From Manis javanica (lineage: Eukaryota; Chordata; Mammalia; Pholidota; Manidae): 64,000 nt of DNA. The notes beneath the pieces were generated by a model that was given only the letters and a program-made list of their open reading frames with translations, was not told the origin of the DNA and searched no databases. Positions 38,690-51,299 of this stretch are shown here, piece by piece. The position numbers were made by a program, and so were the translations under genes. Within the stretch, counting starts at the first letter, position 1, and every line of letters starts with the position of its first letter. The stretch covers positions 17,476,501-17,540,500 of the forward strand of contig NC_133167.1 of assembly GCF_040802235.1 (NCBI RefSeq), given 5' to 3'.

Positions 38690-40225
38690 AAGGACATGGT
38701 ACTTGGGTAACTGATGTGCAGTTTAGACCCATCCCTTGCAGAGTACACCAAAATAAATTCCAGGTGAATTAAAGTGTTAGGGACATAAAATAAAATCATA
38801 CAAAATTAGAATAAAATTAAACACATGTCAAATCTCTGGATAGTAGAAGACATTCTAGGGTTAAAAAGGAATAAAAGTGTTTTTCTTAAGCCAGGCAGAG
38901 AAAGACAAGTACCAAATGATTTCACTCATATGTGGAGTATAAGAACAAAGAAAAACTGAAGGAACAAAACAGCAGCAGAATCACAGAACCCAAGAATAGA
39001 CTAACAGTTACCAAAGGGAAAGGGACTGGGGAGGATGGGTGGGAAGGGAGGGACAAGGGTGGGGAAAAAGAAAGGGGGCATTACAATTAGCATGTATAGT
39101 GTGTGGGGGGGCACAGGGAGGGCTGTGCAACACCGAGAAGACAAGTAGTGATTCTACAGCATCTTACTACGCTGATGGACAGTGACTGTAATGGGGTTTG
39201 TGGGAGGGACTTGGTGAAGGGGGGAGCCTAGTAAACATAATTTTCTTTATGTAATTGTAGATTAATGATAACAACAACAACAAAAAGTGTTTTTCTGATT
39301 TACTTTAATAGGCATATACTACTCTTAAACTCAGAAAAAAAGCAACTGCAGACCTAACAAGGGGAAGAGTTACTTTCTTGGCTACTTAAAAAAATTTAAA
39401 CCTTCAATGTGTTAAAAAAAAAACATACCACACACAAACAAAAGAAAAAACGAAAAAATTGTAGAAAATATTTGCCTCAAATTTGTCAGAGTGAATCTAC
39501 TTAATATATAAGGACCTTAATACATGAGAAAACACAATGGACTCCTAATGGCTTATATGTGTGAAAAAATGTTAAACCTCATAGAATGTTAAACCCAAGA
39601 ATGCAAGTCAACAATGAGGTATGATTTTTATCACTCAAACTAGAAAAGATTAAAAAAAGGTAATAAAATTTTGAGGATTTTTAAGAATATGGAAAGATGG
39701 GTATTCATATACTGCTTGTTGGGGATCCATTGGTATAATTTTCTAGAAAGCAATTCTCAATGCATCAGGGCTTTAAAAATGTTCCTATCCTTTCAGTCAG
39801 GACTTCTGCTTTAGAGATCTGCCCCAAAGGATGTCATTGGAAATGTACACAAGGGTGAAATTCTGTGCACAGTGCACAGGTCCAACAATAAGGGACAAGT
39901 GAGTTTCTGTGAACCTCTCTGTGGCTTTTAAATGATATTTATATTTAGAACTCAATGCAACACGTGATCCTGAATTGGATCCTGGGCCAGAAGAAGGGCA
40001 CTAGGGAGACAACTGGCAAAATGTGAATAAAAGCTGTAGAGAGGTTACTAAAATTATATCAATGTTGAGTTCCTGGTTCTGATGCTGATACTGTAGATAA
40101 GTAAGTTGTGAACATTTGGGGAACGTTTGGCAGGTGTATGGGACCTCCTTGTAGTTTTTTGCCAATAATTGTAAGTCTGAAATAACTTAAAAATAAAAAA
40201 TAAAATAAATAAATAAAATCCAGAT
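38690..40225 (+). mobile_element. Old L1 (ORF2 3' part and 3' UTR), split by a younger L1
   Basis: Before the insert it has AAATAAATTCCAGGTGAATT; after it, ATATTTGCCTCAAATTTGTC, CTTAATATATAAGGACCTTA and a 3' UTR ending in AAATAAATAAATAAAAT. The segment 38887-39282 is a separate, younger insertion. Confidence 0.6.
38887..39282 (+). mobile_element. Younger L1 3' end with exact target-site duplication
   Basis: Flanked by identical 14-base copies of AAAAGTGTTTTTCT at 38873-38886 and 39283-39296. The body has AGGCAGAGAAAGACAAGTAC, ATGATTTCACTCATATGTGG and an (AAC)n tail. It is 5'-truncated and inserted into an older L1. Confidence 0.8.
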
Positions 40226-40289
40226 ACATATATAGAATTGTGTTCATATATTGATAAAGGTTTTTTAAAAAACAATACAGCTGTGGCAG

Positions 40290-40985
40290 GTCTGTTAGTT
40301 GATTAATCCCCATTCTCCACTCTCCCTTTTTTCCTTGTTAACCACTGTTCTAGTTTGCCAAAGCTTCCAGGTGAGCCCCTCCCCACCCTGGTGGGTGGAC
40401 CTTGATTAGTCTGAGCCTGGCCAAGTAATTGGTTAGACCCAGGAATGTGATGCAGTTCTTGCCACCAGAAAATAATAGCAGGTATTGATATAGCACAAAT
40501 CATGCACCAGGCACTGTTCTAAGTGTTTTACACAGATTAACTCTCAGCTCTTATAACAGCCCTATGAATCAAATAGTTATAATTCCCATTTCACAGATAG
40601 GAGCATTGAGGCATTGGGAGATCAAGTCACTTGCTCCAGGTCACACAGTTGTGAGATGGGAGAGGAATGGGTTGGAGGCCCATTTTCCTAGTTATTGAAA
40701 AGGGATGTAATAGGACTGTGCTCTTTTCTTGCTCCAGGATGCTGTCATCTGCCTGTGATGCCTGGAACTACAGCAGTCATGTTAGAACTATGAGGAAGCA
40801 GCCTAAGAGGATATTCCAATATGCAGACCAAATGTGAGAATGACACCAGTGTCCTTAAAGATATAACCAAGCCTCTGAACTGACCAGTCTGAATTACATG
40901 CCTAATAATCCTTATTGTTTAAGCCACTTTTAGTTGGGTTTGTTGATACTTGGAGCCAAATGACCTCAAACTAATATTGGGGATA
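40290..40985 (+). mobile_element. MLT1-like LTR containing a MIR
   Basis: LTR-like flanks (TTGCCAAAGCTTCCAGGTGA at left; TATTGTTTAAGCCACTTTTA and TTTGTTGATACTTGG at right) surround a MIR at 40475-40685 (CACCAGGCACTGTTCTAAG, TTTCACAGATAGGAGCATTG, GTCACACAGTTGTGAG). Confidence 0.5.
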
Positions 40986-41296
40986 AATTTTACATTTTAA
41001 TATAAAGTGGGGGGGAAAACAGGATACAAAGCTGTATATACTTTGTATAATTGATATGACTGCTGTAAACCACAAACGCATAGCAAAGAATCTAAAATCC
41101 TACCAGTGATGATCTTTGACTGGTGGGTTCATGGGGTATCAGTTGTTTTCTTATTTATTCTTGAAAACCCATCCATTCTCAGGCCACTCGGCTGAGCTTC
41201 TGCCCTCACCATTCCACCCTAAAACTTGGCTCTCACCCCTTGGATGGCAAACCTATTGGTCTCTGTTCAGTCCTTGTCACTTAACCTCGGCAGAGC

Positions 41297-41323
41297 CTTC
41301 CTTTTCCTTTTCCTTTTCCTTCC
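41297..41323 (+). repeat. (TTTTCC)n short tandem repeat
   Basis: Four to five copies of a CCTTTT-type hexamer in a pyrimidine-rich tract. Confidence 0.8.
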
Positions 41324-42639
41324 CTTCTGTCTCCTCCCACATCTCTCACAAGCTTCTCCTCTGCAGCCATTGTTAGCATGTCTGGTTCCTTGGAGTTCAT
41401 TTCTTGGCCCTTTCTCTTCCTGCTCTATCTTCACTTTCCTCTGAATTTAGATATTCCTTGATATAGATCTCCTTACTTGAGCATCCACCTTAGCTTCCCT
41501 CTCAAGTTTCAAATCTAAATGCCCATCTGTTTTCTGATTACCTACAGGTGTGGTGAGGCAGGTGAAGGGGGGCCTCAGATTCTTTGTCTGCAAAAGGGAC
41601 CGGTAATCTGCACAGAGCTATTTAAAAGATTACCTGTGACAACCCAAATAAGGCACATGGTGCCAGGTCACTGCAGGTACTCTTTATAAATATTAAATGT
41701 TCATTGATGTTATTGTTTCTTGTATCTTTCTTGCAATGTCTGGTCCTTGCGGGTGCTCAAATGATCGTTCATTTGTGAATGAATGCCGAGGGTATGATCC
41801 TTCCTTTCCATTTCCCACTGACATCACCCAAATTTGGGCCCTTGAGTTCTAACACCTGGTCCACTGCATGCACCTCCAGCCTCCAACCACCTTATGTAGG
41901 TTATCAGACAAAGTCTTTGGAAGCCCGGCTCTCAACCAGGGCAGCCTCCTGCTCAAAGACAATGTCTACACAATGAAATTCACATTGCTTGATTTAGCAA
42001 TGTGGTCTCAACCTCACTTTCTAGTGTTTTATGCTATGCTACATTTTATTTTAGTGTTTTATTCCACTGTTCTACCCCCATCCCACACTGTTCACTATCC
42101 TGGGTTTTCTGCTCCCCTATACCTGGAGAAATCCTTTAAGACACACTTCTCAGGTGCCTTCTGTCCCAGCACAGTCAAGGTGATCTAATGTACTCCCAGA
42201 AGCAGCTGTAACTAATTAAGGCTGGGATTCTCAGTCTGGAGAGTTTTGCACGCTCTCCCAGGGGGAGGAGAGGAGGAGTGTGGGTTCAGTCCCCAGGAGA
42301 CTGATGTGCCCTACCTTTGAGTACAACTCCTTTAAAGCTAAAAGTAAATTCAGTTTCCCCTTTGAAGTCCTCTCTGATGAGGAGAACTGTTTGCAATGCC
42401 TGGTTGCTGCTGTATCTCCAGACTGAAAAATGCCTGTTACATAGCAGCCAAAAATAAATGTATGTCTTGAAAAGTAACTTCACTACTTTCCACCTTGAAT
42501 TATGGGTCAGGCCAACTGGCGGAGCCACTGTATCTCTATAGGACTGTGGCCTCCTGCAGGCAAAGATGGGTTTCTTGGGGTCTCACCCTTACATCAGTGC
42601 ATGCCTAGTGCTGCCCTTGACAGTAATAAGTGTTTGCTC

Positions 42640-42905
42640 AGTTGTGGGGGAAGGAAGAAGAGCAGAATGAGGGGATGATTGTCTATGATGCATTAGGCGT
42701 GGGCCCAGCCCTTGTATGTGTTATTTCCTGGTCTTAACAGCTCTTGTAAGAAAGGTGATGTTATCCTCATGTTAGAGATGAGCAAACAGCTTGGAGAGGC
42801 TAAGTGACATACTCCATCACATTGCTAATAAGTGGCAAAGCCAAAATTAAGTCCTGGTTTTATCTGAACCCAAAGTTCAGGCTCTTTCCATTGATACTGT
42901 GTTGC
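42640..42905 (+). repeat. MIR-family SINE
   Basis: GTATGTGTTATTTCCTGGTC, CATGTTAGAGATGAGCAAAC and GAGAGGCTAAGTGACATAC, then TCAGGCTCTTTCCATTGATA. Confidence 0.65.
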
Positions 42906-43599
42906 TAGCCTGGGCAGGGAGTGGATCAGTCAGTCTGCCAGGAAACAGATGTGTCACATTCAATCTGGTAGCTGGAGGAAAGCTTTACGGAAGGACGATT
43001 CCACAAGGCCATGGGCAGAGGATAGGACGCACAAGGGATAGTGCAGTTCCCCAGGGCCAGTGCCGGTGGGGCTCTGGCACCACCTTTAGGCCTGGTAGAT
43101 GAGGGGCTGGAGCAGGTATGGGGACAGAACTTGGAAGGACAGAGCTGTGTGGACAGGGCTCTGTACTGACTGGAGCTGTAACCTTTGGCTGAGGAATGAA
43201 CCAGTCCGTGGAGACCCTTGGGGAGGGCGAAGGAGAACAAATACCCAACACCACTTGCTCCTTGCCTCCCCTCTTGTGTGGAGCTCCCCACTGGCCAAAC
43301 CCAACTGAAGCTGAGAACAAAGGCCCCACGATGTGTTCACCCAGGCCAGCTCCAAGCACAGTGGAGAAGGGTGGAGATGGATGTCAGGGGTGAATGTGAG
43401 ATGGTGAAATGAGGACAAACAAGATACATGGGTTTGGGGTAGCCATGGGGGGAGGGGTACTGAGTCTTCGGAGGTGGAGGAGCCCCCACCTTTCACCTGG
43501 TGTTTAGGCCTGATAGATGACAGACAGCTCCTAACTGGCCTCCCTGCTCTCATGGTCCACACCCCCACCCATTCTCCACTCAGAGCCAGAGGGGGCTCT

Positions 43600-44091
43600 T
43601 ACCAAATGACTTAAATCATGTCTCTCCCTTGATCAAAAACCATTCAGTGGCTTCGTTTTAGAGCAAAATCCAAAATTCTTAACAAGGCCCAAGAGGTCCT
43701 GCAGATCTGGCCCCTGCCGACCCTCCAAGTCTCCCTGTAGGCCAGGCCCCAGTGCTCACCACTCTCCAGCCACACAGGTCTCCTTGAAGCTTCCAGAACA
43801 CCCCAAGCCCTTCCAGCTTCAGGGTAACCTCCACCTCCATATAGCTTGTTCCTTCAGTGGAGAATGATCACAGCATGCCTGCCACTGCACACACACCACA
43901 CATGCACACACACCACACCCCACTACACACAGTACTGATCCTCCCTGAGAGGGTGGGAACCCAGCAAGGTTGCTTGTGCCAAACACACATACCCCACACA
44001 CTTACATGCATGGATGCACACACCCATATTCCCACCACACACATACCCCCCACTCATACACTTACACATATAGATACACACAGTCATCCAC

Positions 44092-44133
<42 letters not shown>

Positions 44134-44440
44134 TGTCTTACTTGGGCTGCCCTTCCATGCCACCCTCTCAGAGCAGCTGCCTTGGCTTCAGCCCACATGA
44201 GGTCCCGTGTGCTGCTTTCTTAGGGTGCCGAGTCCATTTTCCTTCAGCACAGGTACTACCTTTTCCGATATATTTATTTGTGAGATGAGTTGCCAATGTC
44301 TGTCTTCCCTGCTGGGCTGTAAGCTCAGAGAGAGCAGGGGCTGTATTTATTTTATTTACTTCTGTCTCCCCACTGCTTAACATGTGTCTAGCACATAGTG
44401 GGCCCCCTGGAAGTACTTGCTGAATCAGTTTGAAAGGACT
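43600..44440 (+). mobile_element. L2 split by a CA-rich microsatellite region
   Basis: 43600-43850 has CATTCAGTGGCTTCGTTTTA and CAAGGCCCAAGAGGTCCTGC. 44140-44440 has GCTGGGCTGTAAGCTCAG and GTGTCTAGCACATAGTGG. The CA-rich block lies between. Confidence 0.6.
43885..44129 (+). repeat. CA-rich microsatellite region
   Basis: Interrupted CA repeats ending in a clean (CA)n run at 44095-44129. Confidence 0.9.
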
Positions 44441-44667
44441 GGGTTTGAGTCCTGCCTCTGCCACTTCTGAGAGCCTGCGAGTATGCCATTTTACTGCTCT
44501 GAGCCCAGTTTCTTTTTAAATCAACTTTTTATAACAAAGAACTTAAAACATCTGAACAAAAGAGAAAACAGTATAGGGAGCTCTCCTGTACCATTTCCTA
44601 GCCTCAACACTGCTCGGCTTGTGGGTGTGGTTTCTTTATCTGTAGGTAAGAGAGATTCAGAGTGATT

Positions 44668-44880
44668 TTCAAACTTTTTGATCATGACTCACAGTAAGAA
44701 GGACATTTTACATCAAGACCTATACACAGTACATATATAAATAAAACTAAAAGTTACACAAAACAATAATGGTGCTTATGTTCTTCTTTTTTCTAGTTTG
44801 TTTTTTCTTTAAATGTTGGTATGACCCACTTAGTGATTTCACTAATGGGTCCTGACCAGCTATATGAAAAACACTCTACT
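44668..44880. mobile_element. hAT-type element with inverted ends
   Basis: Starts near TTTTCAAACTTTTTGATCAT and ends CAGCTATATGAAAAACACTC, giving imperfect terminal inverted repeats, with GACCCACTTAGTGATTTCAC near the right end. Confidence 0.5.
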
Positions 44881-44950
44881 GATGTCCCACCTACCTAGAA
44901 ACGAGTTTAGGGATCCCCCTTTTCTTGCCAAGCGATGACAGCCAGATCTT

Positions 44951-44967
44951 GTCCCCTAGTGGTCACT
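44951..44967 (-). promoter_or_regulatory. Weaker CTCF-like motif in the intergenic region
   Basis: The minus strand reads GTGACCACTAGGGGAC, matching the CTCF core except near the right end. It lies between two hAT-type repeats. Confidence 0.25.
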
Positions 44968-45149
44968 TTTGGGAACTGATTGTGTCATCCTAGAGGCCAA
45001 TTTTTGATTTGGGAATAAATATATCCTAGTAAGAAGTGCTGAGTGCAGGCCCTGTGCCGGCATCTAGGGAGATGGGGTCCGAGAGGAATTCCAGCAGAGC
45101 CCCTAACCTCCAGGGCTATCCCCCAATTGAGGGCCAGCATAACTGCTAT

Positions 45150-45665
45150 AGTTCTGTGCTGCCCAATCTGATAGCCACTAGCCACATGTAGCTACTGAAT
45201 ATCTGAAATACGGCTAGTGTAACCAAATAGATGAATTTTAATTTTATTTAGTTTTACTTCACTTAAATTTAAATAAAAAAATTGGCACTTGTTTCAGTTA
45301 CTGTAAAACACTCAAATATGTTTTTAATATACACACAACCTGACTATGTGAATCTAACTGTGCATTTTATAAAATCTAAATATTTCTGGTGAAAATTTCA
45401 CATCTAAATTGAGATGTGCTGTAAGTATAAACTACAGACTAGATTTCAAAGACTTGGCATTTAGAAAATCCTTTTAATACTTTTTTATTATTAATAGGTG
45501 AATAATGGTTAAATGTTCAAACAATATTTTTAGATATGTAGGGTCAAATAAATAAATTACTGAAATTAATTTCACTTATTTGTTTTTACTCTTTAAATGT
45601 GGCTACTGGAAAATTTAAAATTCCTTATGTGGCTTACATCCTATTTTTATTGCGCAGCATTCACA
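45150..45665. mobile_element. hAT-type MER element, longer relative of that at 1362
   Basis: Left end TGTGCTGCCCAATCTGATAG and GCCACATGTAGCTACTGAA; right end ATGTGGCTACTGGAAAATTT and ATTGCGCAGCA. Confidence 0.55.
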
Positions 45666-45854
45666 AGGCTGGGGTTCCTTCTGACATCCCTCTTTCCAGC
45701 CCCTCCAGAGCATCTTGCATCCTTGATGGAGACAGAGGAAGTGGCTAGAATCCTCAATCAGATGGGGGTGAGGATGGGGTTGGCGATGGAGGTTGAGTTA
45801 AGAGTTGGACAAATTAAGGCTGAAGATGTCTATGACCTCACCGCTCAATGTGCT

Positions 45855-45975
45855 TAACCGGCAGCAGCGCAGCATCACTGGGAGCTCATTAAAAATGCAG
45901 GACTCTCAGGCCCCATCCCAACCTTCCTGCATTTTAACAAGATCCCCACATGATCTGTTTGCAGTGTGAGAAACA
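45855..45975. mobile_element. hAT-type MER5-like element
   Basis: GCATCACTGGGAGCTCATTA, AAAATGCAGGACTCTCAGGC and GCATTTTAACAAGATCCCC. Confidence 0.55.
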
Positions 45976-46744
45976 GTCCCCAATTAGAAAGCCAAGGGGA
46001 GATAGAGGTGGCAGCATTCGGATTGCTTTTCTTTGCTCTGTGATGAAGGAAGCAGGGTCCAGGCTGAGAGTGAGGCTGCAGAGAAGGTGCTGGAGCTCTG
46101 AAGAGCCTGAAGAAAGTGTGGACTGAGCACCTAGGATGGGAAGGCCGATGTGAATGGATGTGAAGAACCTGGGTCTTCTTGAATTCAAAGTGAGGTCAGT
46201 CAGCACCTTGCGTGGTTTCCTCCTCCGTCCAGTCGTGTGGGTGCAGACCTGAGGTTCTGCCTGTGCGCACCACCGGGCAGAGAGGGATGAAGGAGTAGGG
46301 GAGCAATTCTAATGATGGATCCAACTGGTTAAGGAGGGAAGTGAGGCTGGGAGGGATAGGGAAGTGGAAGTAAGATGCATAGATCGTTGATCCTGGGGTG
46401 GTCACAGAATTGTCGGGGGTGGAGTCATTGAGCTAGAGAGATAGATGGTGGTCTGAGGGAGGAGCCCTTGAAGTGGAGATTACTGTTCAGACAAATACAA
46501 GTGAAATACGGTGAAGACTTTGTGACCAGGAGGGAATTTCAAAAGCTGGGAATCCTGCAATAGGTCAGGATGACCGAGGAGGCCACGGTCCACAGTAGCA
46601 GTGAGCAGAGTGCGAGGGCAGCTGGAACCTGGGCCTCCAGAGCTACTGTGAATTCATCCATCCAGGACCTGTGTAGTCTTCCAAATGTAATCACATTGCT
46701 GGCCAAACTGCTGTGTTAAATTACTGAATCACTGCCCTTCTATC

Positions 46745-46965
46745 ACAAACAGTAACAACTGACAAGTTTTACTATGTCCCAAGCACTTGAAAACCAAGAT
46801 TTTTAATCCTTACTACCCTATATTATTACCTCCCTGTTTGCAGATAAGGACGTGAATCCTCCACAACATGCCCAGTGTTGTGTGTCCGTAAGTAATATGC
46901 CCAACGTCATGCAACCACTAAAGAGATTTGAACGGAACCCAGGCCTATTTAGCACCAAAGTGAGT
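46745..46965 (+). repeat. MIR-family SINE
   Basis: TTTTACTATGTCCCAAGCAC, TTTGCAGATAAGGACGTGAA and TTTGAACGGAACCCAGGCC. Confidence 0.6.
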
Positions 46966-47394
46966 TGATAATCAGATTTACCTTGGGGCATGTGTTGCAG
47001 CCTCTGGTGAAGCATCTGATTCAGAGGTCTAGAAAGATGTATCCCCAAGGGAATCTTTTTTCACAAAGCCCTTATATGATTCTGGTGGTCAGGGGAGACT
47101 GGAAAGCAACACGCGGTGTCCTGGCCAAGACGGTGGATGCCAGGCTGGTTCTGTGGCCCAGCCTTCCGCATAAGGCAGTGCATCTTGGGAAGGAGCTCTT
47201 ACCTAACCCGTTTCCAGTTCTGTCTAGCCAGGTACAGTTAGGAACGTCACCATGTGCATACCCTTTTCAATGCCTTTCACATGGATGGTTTCATCTGAGT
47301 CTTCAAAGGTCAAAGGAGGCAGGGAAGAGCAGTATGATTACGTTGCTGGGGCAATTCCATCCAGGGAGAGCTCCCTGCACACTAGGTGAGACCT

Positions 47395-47835
47395 CAGCCT
47401 ACCTAGGGGAGGGTTCTTGACTCAGCAAGAAAGAATTTATGAGAAGACTGAGCAGGTACAAGCAAAGAGTAGTTTAGCAAAGTACACACTCAAGGACAGA
47501 GAGTGGGAGAGCTTCAGAGGTGAGCAGTGCAGTGGGTGGGTGGGGGGTTGGTTGGTCTTATAGCTGGAGTGTAAGCAGGGGATGGCGTACTCATGAAGAT
47601 AGGTGGGTTTTCTCAGAATAGAGAGGGGATATCCGGTAAATAGGGTGATGCCCTCTTTTTGTCCTCAGATGGTCTGCATCGGAACTGTCATGGCACTGAG
47701 GGGTGTGATTTTTAGTATGGGAATGAGACCATAGTGCCTATAATGTACTTTGAGGTAAAGTCAGGTCGACTTCTGCTCAAGGTTGGAATGAGTCCATTTT
47801 GGCAGGTCTGTTATATATACTCTCACTCCCCACAT
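47395..47835 (-). mobile_element. Possible LTR remnant
   Basis: Begins TTCTTGACTCAGCAAGAAAG and contains GCAAAGAGTAGTTTAGCAAA, resembling an LTR in reverse orientation. No partner LTR or internal coding sequence is visible. Weak call. Confidence 0.25.
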
Positions 47836-48726
47836 CCCACAAGAACAGTTTACACAGAATGTTTAGAATTTAAACCAGCATCTAACCGAATGTAACCACC
47901 AGGCGAAGTCCCTACCCTCCTCCCTGCTCCTGTCTGGCTATCTACCTACTACAACAATAAGACTCATTTATATGTAAAGAGATGGGCCCCAGGCCTCATG
48001 GCCATTCAGTGGCAAAGCTGGGACAAAACTCTTGCTTCTTGGACATCAGAATCCACCATTCTTTCCATTCTTTATTTCTTTATGAAAGTGCTAATGTTTA
48101 TGGAATATAGGGCTAATTTTTAGGGGAAAGAGCTCTAATGTCCTCCCCCAACCTCAATATATCTGTCATTTGTACCCGAGAACCTTACCCTGACCCCAGT
48201 TTAGAGCATTATAGTTCCTTCAATTCCAGGGACGAAGGGCCAGGGCTGTCTGAGGCCTAGGAATGAATGGGATTTTGTCCTTGCCTTTCAGTGGGGAGAA
48301 ACAGGCAGATTTACCCTAGGTTGGGTTAAATGCCTCAATTCAGTAACTACAGAATTCTCTGAAAAAAGGCAATTTCTATGAGAAAGTTAGTGATAAATGA
48401 GAAGATCTCGCTTGGGTGGAGTAAAGTCTAATCAGACACACTGGACTAGGAATTTGTAAGGCAGATTGTGGAGCCCTGGGGCTGGGCAGCAGAGAAAGTT
48501 CTTGGGATCCACCAGTCCAGTTAAACTTTCCCTACCCACTCCCTCCCTGTTCCACCTGGGCTGGGGCACTCAGGGGGTCCACCCCTTCCAAACTCCATCT
48601 ACCTCCTGCCATCAGTCACCAAGCTTTGGTTACCACATCCCCAAAATAAACAACAGCCTGATCCCTTACACGCTCCCCACCCTGCCTCCTCCTGCCTCTG
48701 ACTTGACTTGACTTTCCTCTCAGAGC

Positions 48727-48888
48727 AGGGTTGCCAGAAAAATACAAAATGCCCAGTTCAACTTGAACTTCAAATAAGCAACAAATACTTTTTTAGCATA
48801 ACTATTCCCAAATATTGTATGAGATGAGGGATATACTTTTGCAAAAAATTATTTGTTGTTTGTCTGAAATTCAAATTGAACAGGTCAT
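48727..48888. mobile_element. Palindromic DNA-transposon remnant
   Basis: CAGTTCAACTTGAACTTCAA on the left is mirrored by CTGAAATTCAAATTGAACAG on the right, with AATACTTTTTTAGCATAA in the centre, typical of an inverted-repeat nonautonomous element. Confidence 0.55.
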
Positions 48889-49329
48889 CCATCCTGCATC
48901 TTTATTCACGGAGGTTGACCCTACTCCAGGGGCACCTCCCACCCTCCCCGACCCTCCCGACCTCCTTCTAGATGGCTGTTGACAGTCTCCTGGCTCCTCA
49001 TTGTCTTCGGGGAAAATCTCAATTCTTGGCTCCCTAACTCCTTGGCCATCCCTGTCTCTTACCACTCCCATCCCACTCCTCTTGCCCAATCCTAGATTGC
49101 TGGGACAAGGGGCCCTAAGCTCCCTGGTTCAGATGCTCTTCCCTCTACCCACAGAACCTTCCTCCCTGCCCCTCCACCAGCTCGACTGATTCCTGAACAC
49201 CCACCAACACTCAAAGCAGGTGTGACTGCTTCTGAAGAGTCTTTCCTGAAACACCCCCTCCCCCCACCCCATGCTAGGTGAGGAGCTCCTTTCTCTGAGA
49301 TCCCATTGAACCAAGTGGACACTTCATCC

Positions 49330-49455
49330 CAGCACTTGTCAAACTGTTGAAATTATAATTATCTGGTCTTTTACCATCTCCCTTAGAGCCTGAGTTTCTT
49401 GAGGACGGGGGCTAGGCCTTTCAGCTTTGTCATCTCCAGAACCAGAAATTCCAGT
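49330..49455 (+). mobile_element. L2 fragment
   Basis: TTTACCATCTCCCTTAGAGC and TTTCTTGAGGACGGGGGC, then CTTTGTCATCTCCAGAACC, a short L2 3' part. Confidence 0.4.
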
Positions 49456-50559
49456 CTTCTTGGCAGACAATACAGGTTAATTAAAATCTGCTAAGAGTCT
49501 TACTGAGAAGGACTTTATCTTTTTTATCCCATATAAAAAGGGGTTAAGGGAAGGAGACCTCATTTATTTAAGGCCTATTGTGAACTGTTGCCCAGGAGGG
49601 GGTACTTCAGACGTTCTTTTAGGATTAAAATCTTGATTCTATGATCAGAAAATGGGCTCAGGAGAAAGAGCAGGCAGCAGGGCTTGTGGGGCTTGGCTGT
49701 GTGCGTCCCCACATTCCACTTTTCCGTGGGGTGGATGTGAATGCTGCCTGAAAACCAATCTCCTTGGAGACCATTCTGGCAGTTCTAGAAAGTGGAAGGT
49801 GCCTTCTGGAGGAGGGACCTAAGCATAGAGAGCATGAGGGGACATAGGAGATGTGGCCAGAGTCTGCTGGGCTTTGCATTTCATCTAGGGCTCTATTTTG
49901 CCATCCAGGGAGAGACAGAGATTGAGCAGATCTGAACTTGCTCTGATTAGCTCTTGCTGGGGAGCTCATGTTTTGGGAGGGGATTCTTAAAATGAGGTCT
50001 GTGGCCCCTAGAAACTGAATTTATTTTGAAAGGTTGGGGTGGCTGGGGGAGTTAGCCTGTCATAATGTCCTTCTGTCCACCTAAACAACTCCTACTTGAA
50101 TTCTCTCTATATATACCAATACCAATACATGGTGGGGGGGACACAATTTTTAAAAACTCTATTTTTGTTGGTTTGAAATACATAATCTAAGTGGTAACAT
50201 TGCTTACTATGCTTACTAGTAAGCACACTTTCATTTATGCTTAGGATTCAAATGAGCTTCCAAATAAAACCATGGGGTCCCTCCTTAAATCTCGGTCTAT
50301 GAGAGGGCTGGACTGGCCACTGGAGAGAATAACGTAAGGAAAGGTGCTAAGTGGTGGGTCTGGAATCAGGAGGTGCTCAGGTTGTCTTGCTTGTCCAACT
50401 GCATACATCAGCTGGGTCTGGTAAACTCAATGCCCTGTCCATTTAGAGGAAATGCGCCAACAGACTGTGAAAGACATTCAGTGGTAGTGTTGATCTATAG
50501 CTACTAGTACGAGATAAGCACCTGAAATAATGCTGTTCATTTACCAGCAGCCTTGGTGT

Positions 50560-50705
50560 AATGGAAAAAACATGGACTTTGGAACTATACAAACTCAGAC
50601 CATGTTCCAAAGCTTCCCAGAACCCATTCCTCACCTGTAAAGTGGAACTCAGAGTGCATCCTTCCATTAGTGGCTGTGTGAGATGATGGGTGCAAAGCCC
50701 CATCT
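50560..50705 (+). repeat. MIR fragment
   Basis: ACATGGACTTTGGAACTATA, CCTCACCTGTAAAGTGGAAC and GTGTGAGATGATGGGTGC. Confidence 0.5.
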
Positions 50706-50879
50706 GTCGGGCACTAATAGAGGTAATCTATATCCCAATCCAGGACTTCTGACTCTAAAACACCTGCTTTCCTGCATGGAAAACTTCAAGCAGGAAATGT
50801 CTTAGTTCCTAGGTACAGAGATTCTAAGTTCCAACTCTACATTTGCATGTTTGAAGTTTTAAACTTGAAAGGTATGTTT

Positions 50880-51150
50880 GGCTTAAAAGAATAGAGTTGT
50901 CAAGGATGTTCATCACGAATTTATGTCTAATAATGAAAAAATGGGAAGCCATTTAAATGTCCTCCTGTAAGAAACTGATTTATTAAGTCAGCACAGCATT
51001 GCATTAGAATACTCTGCGGCATTAAAATTATGCTTCTAGAGGATATTTAGTGACAAGAAAAATGTTCATCCTAAAATGTTAAATAAAAGAAAAGCAATTA
51101 AGAAAACGTACACGCTATGATTCCACACTAGAAAAAAAGCGAAATACATG
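50880..51150 (+). mobile_element. Old L1 3' end upstream of the TMBIM1 island
   Basis: GGATGTTCATCACGAATTTA, GGGAAGCCATTTAAATGTCC and TACACGCTATGATTCCACAC resemble the L1M 3' region. Confidence 0.55.
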
Positions 51151-51299
51151 TATATAGGCAAAGGAGCGCCAGAAGCAACAGCTTCCCGATGGGAATCGGG
51201 AGGAGAGGAAAGAAGTGATTTTCTTCCCATAAGTCGTTCTAAGTTTCCATCCACGATTATGTACTGCCTTTAGCTCTGAAAATACTAAGAAGTCCTCGG

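Larger units (their letters stand above)
32531..51299. other. Gene-poor interval between the PNKD and TMBIM1 promoters
   Basis: No exon with recognisable protein similarity, no tRNA and no other RNA gene was seen on either strand. It is dominated by L2, L1, MIR, hAT and LTR remnants listed individually; the stretches between them (for example 33050-34270, 36110-37270, 41000-42630, 45980-46740, 48060-48720, 49460-50550) are unclassified. By the human gene model it would also be intron of the long PNKD transcript. Confidence 0.55.

Noticed and set aside
43885-44129. CA-rich repeated units as a possible CRISPR-like or coding repeat
   Set aside because: A plain dinucleotide microsatellite in a mammalian genome; its long open frame (Thr/His-rich) is a by-product.
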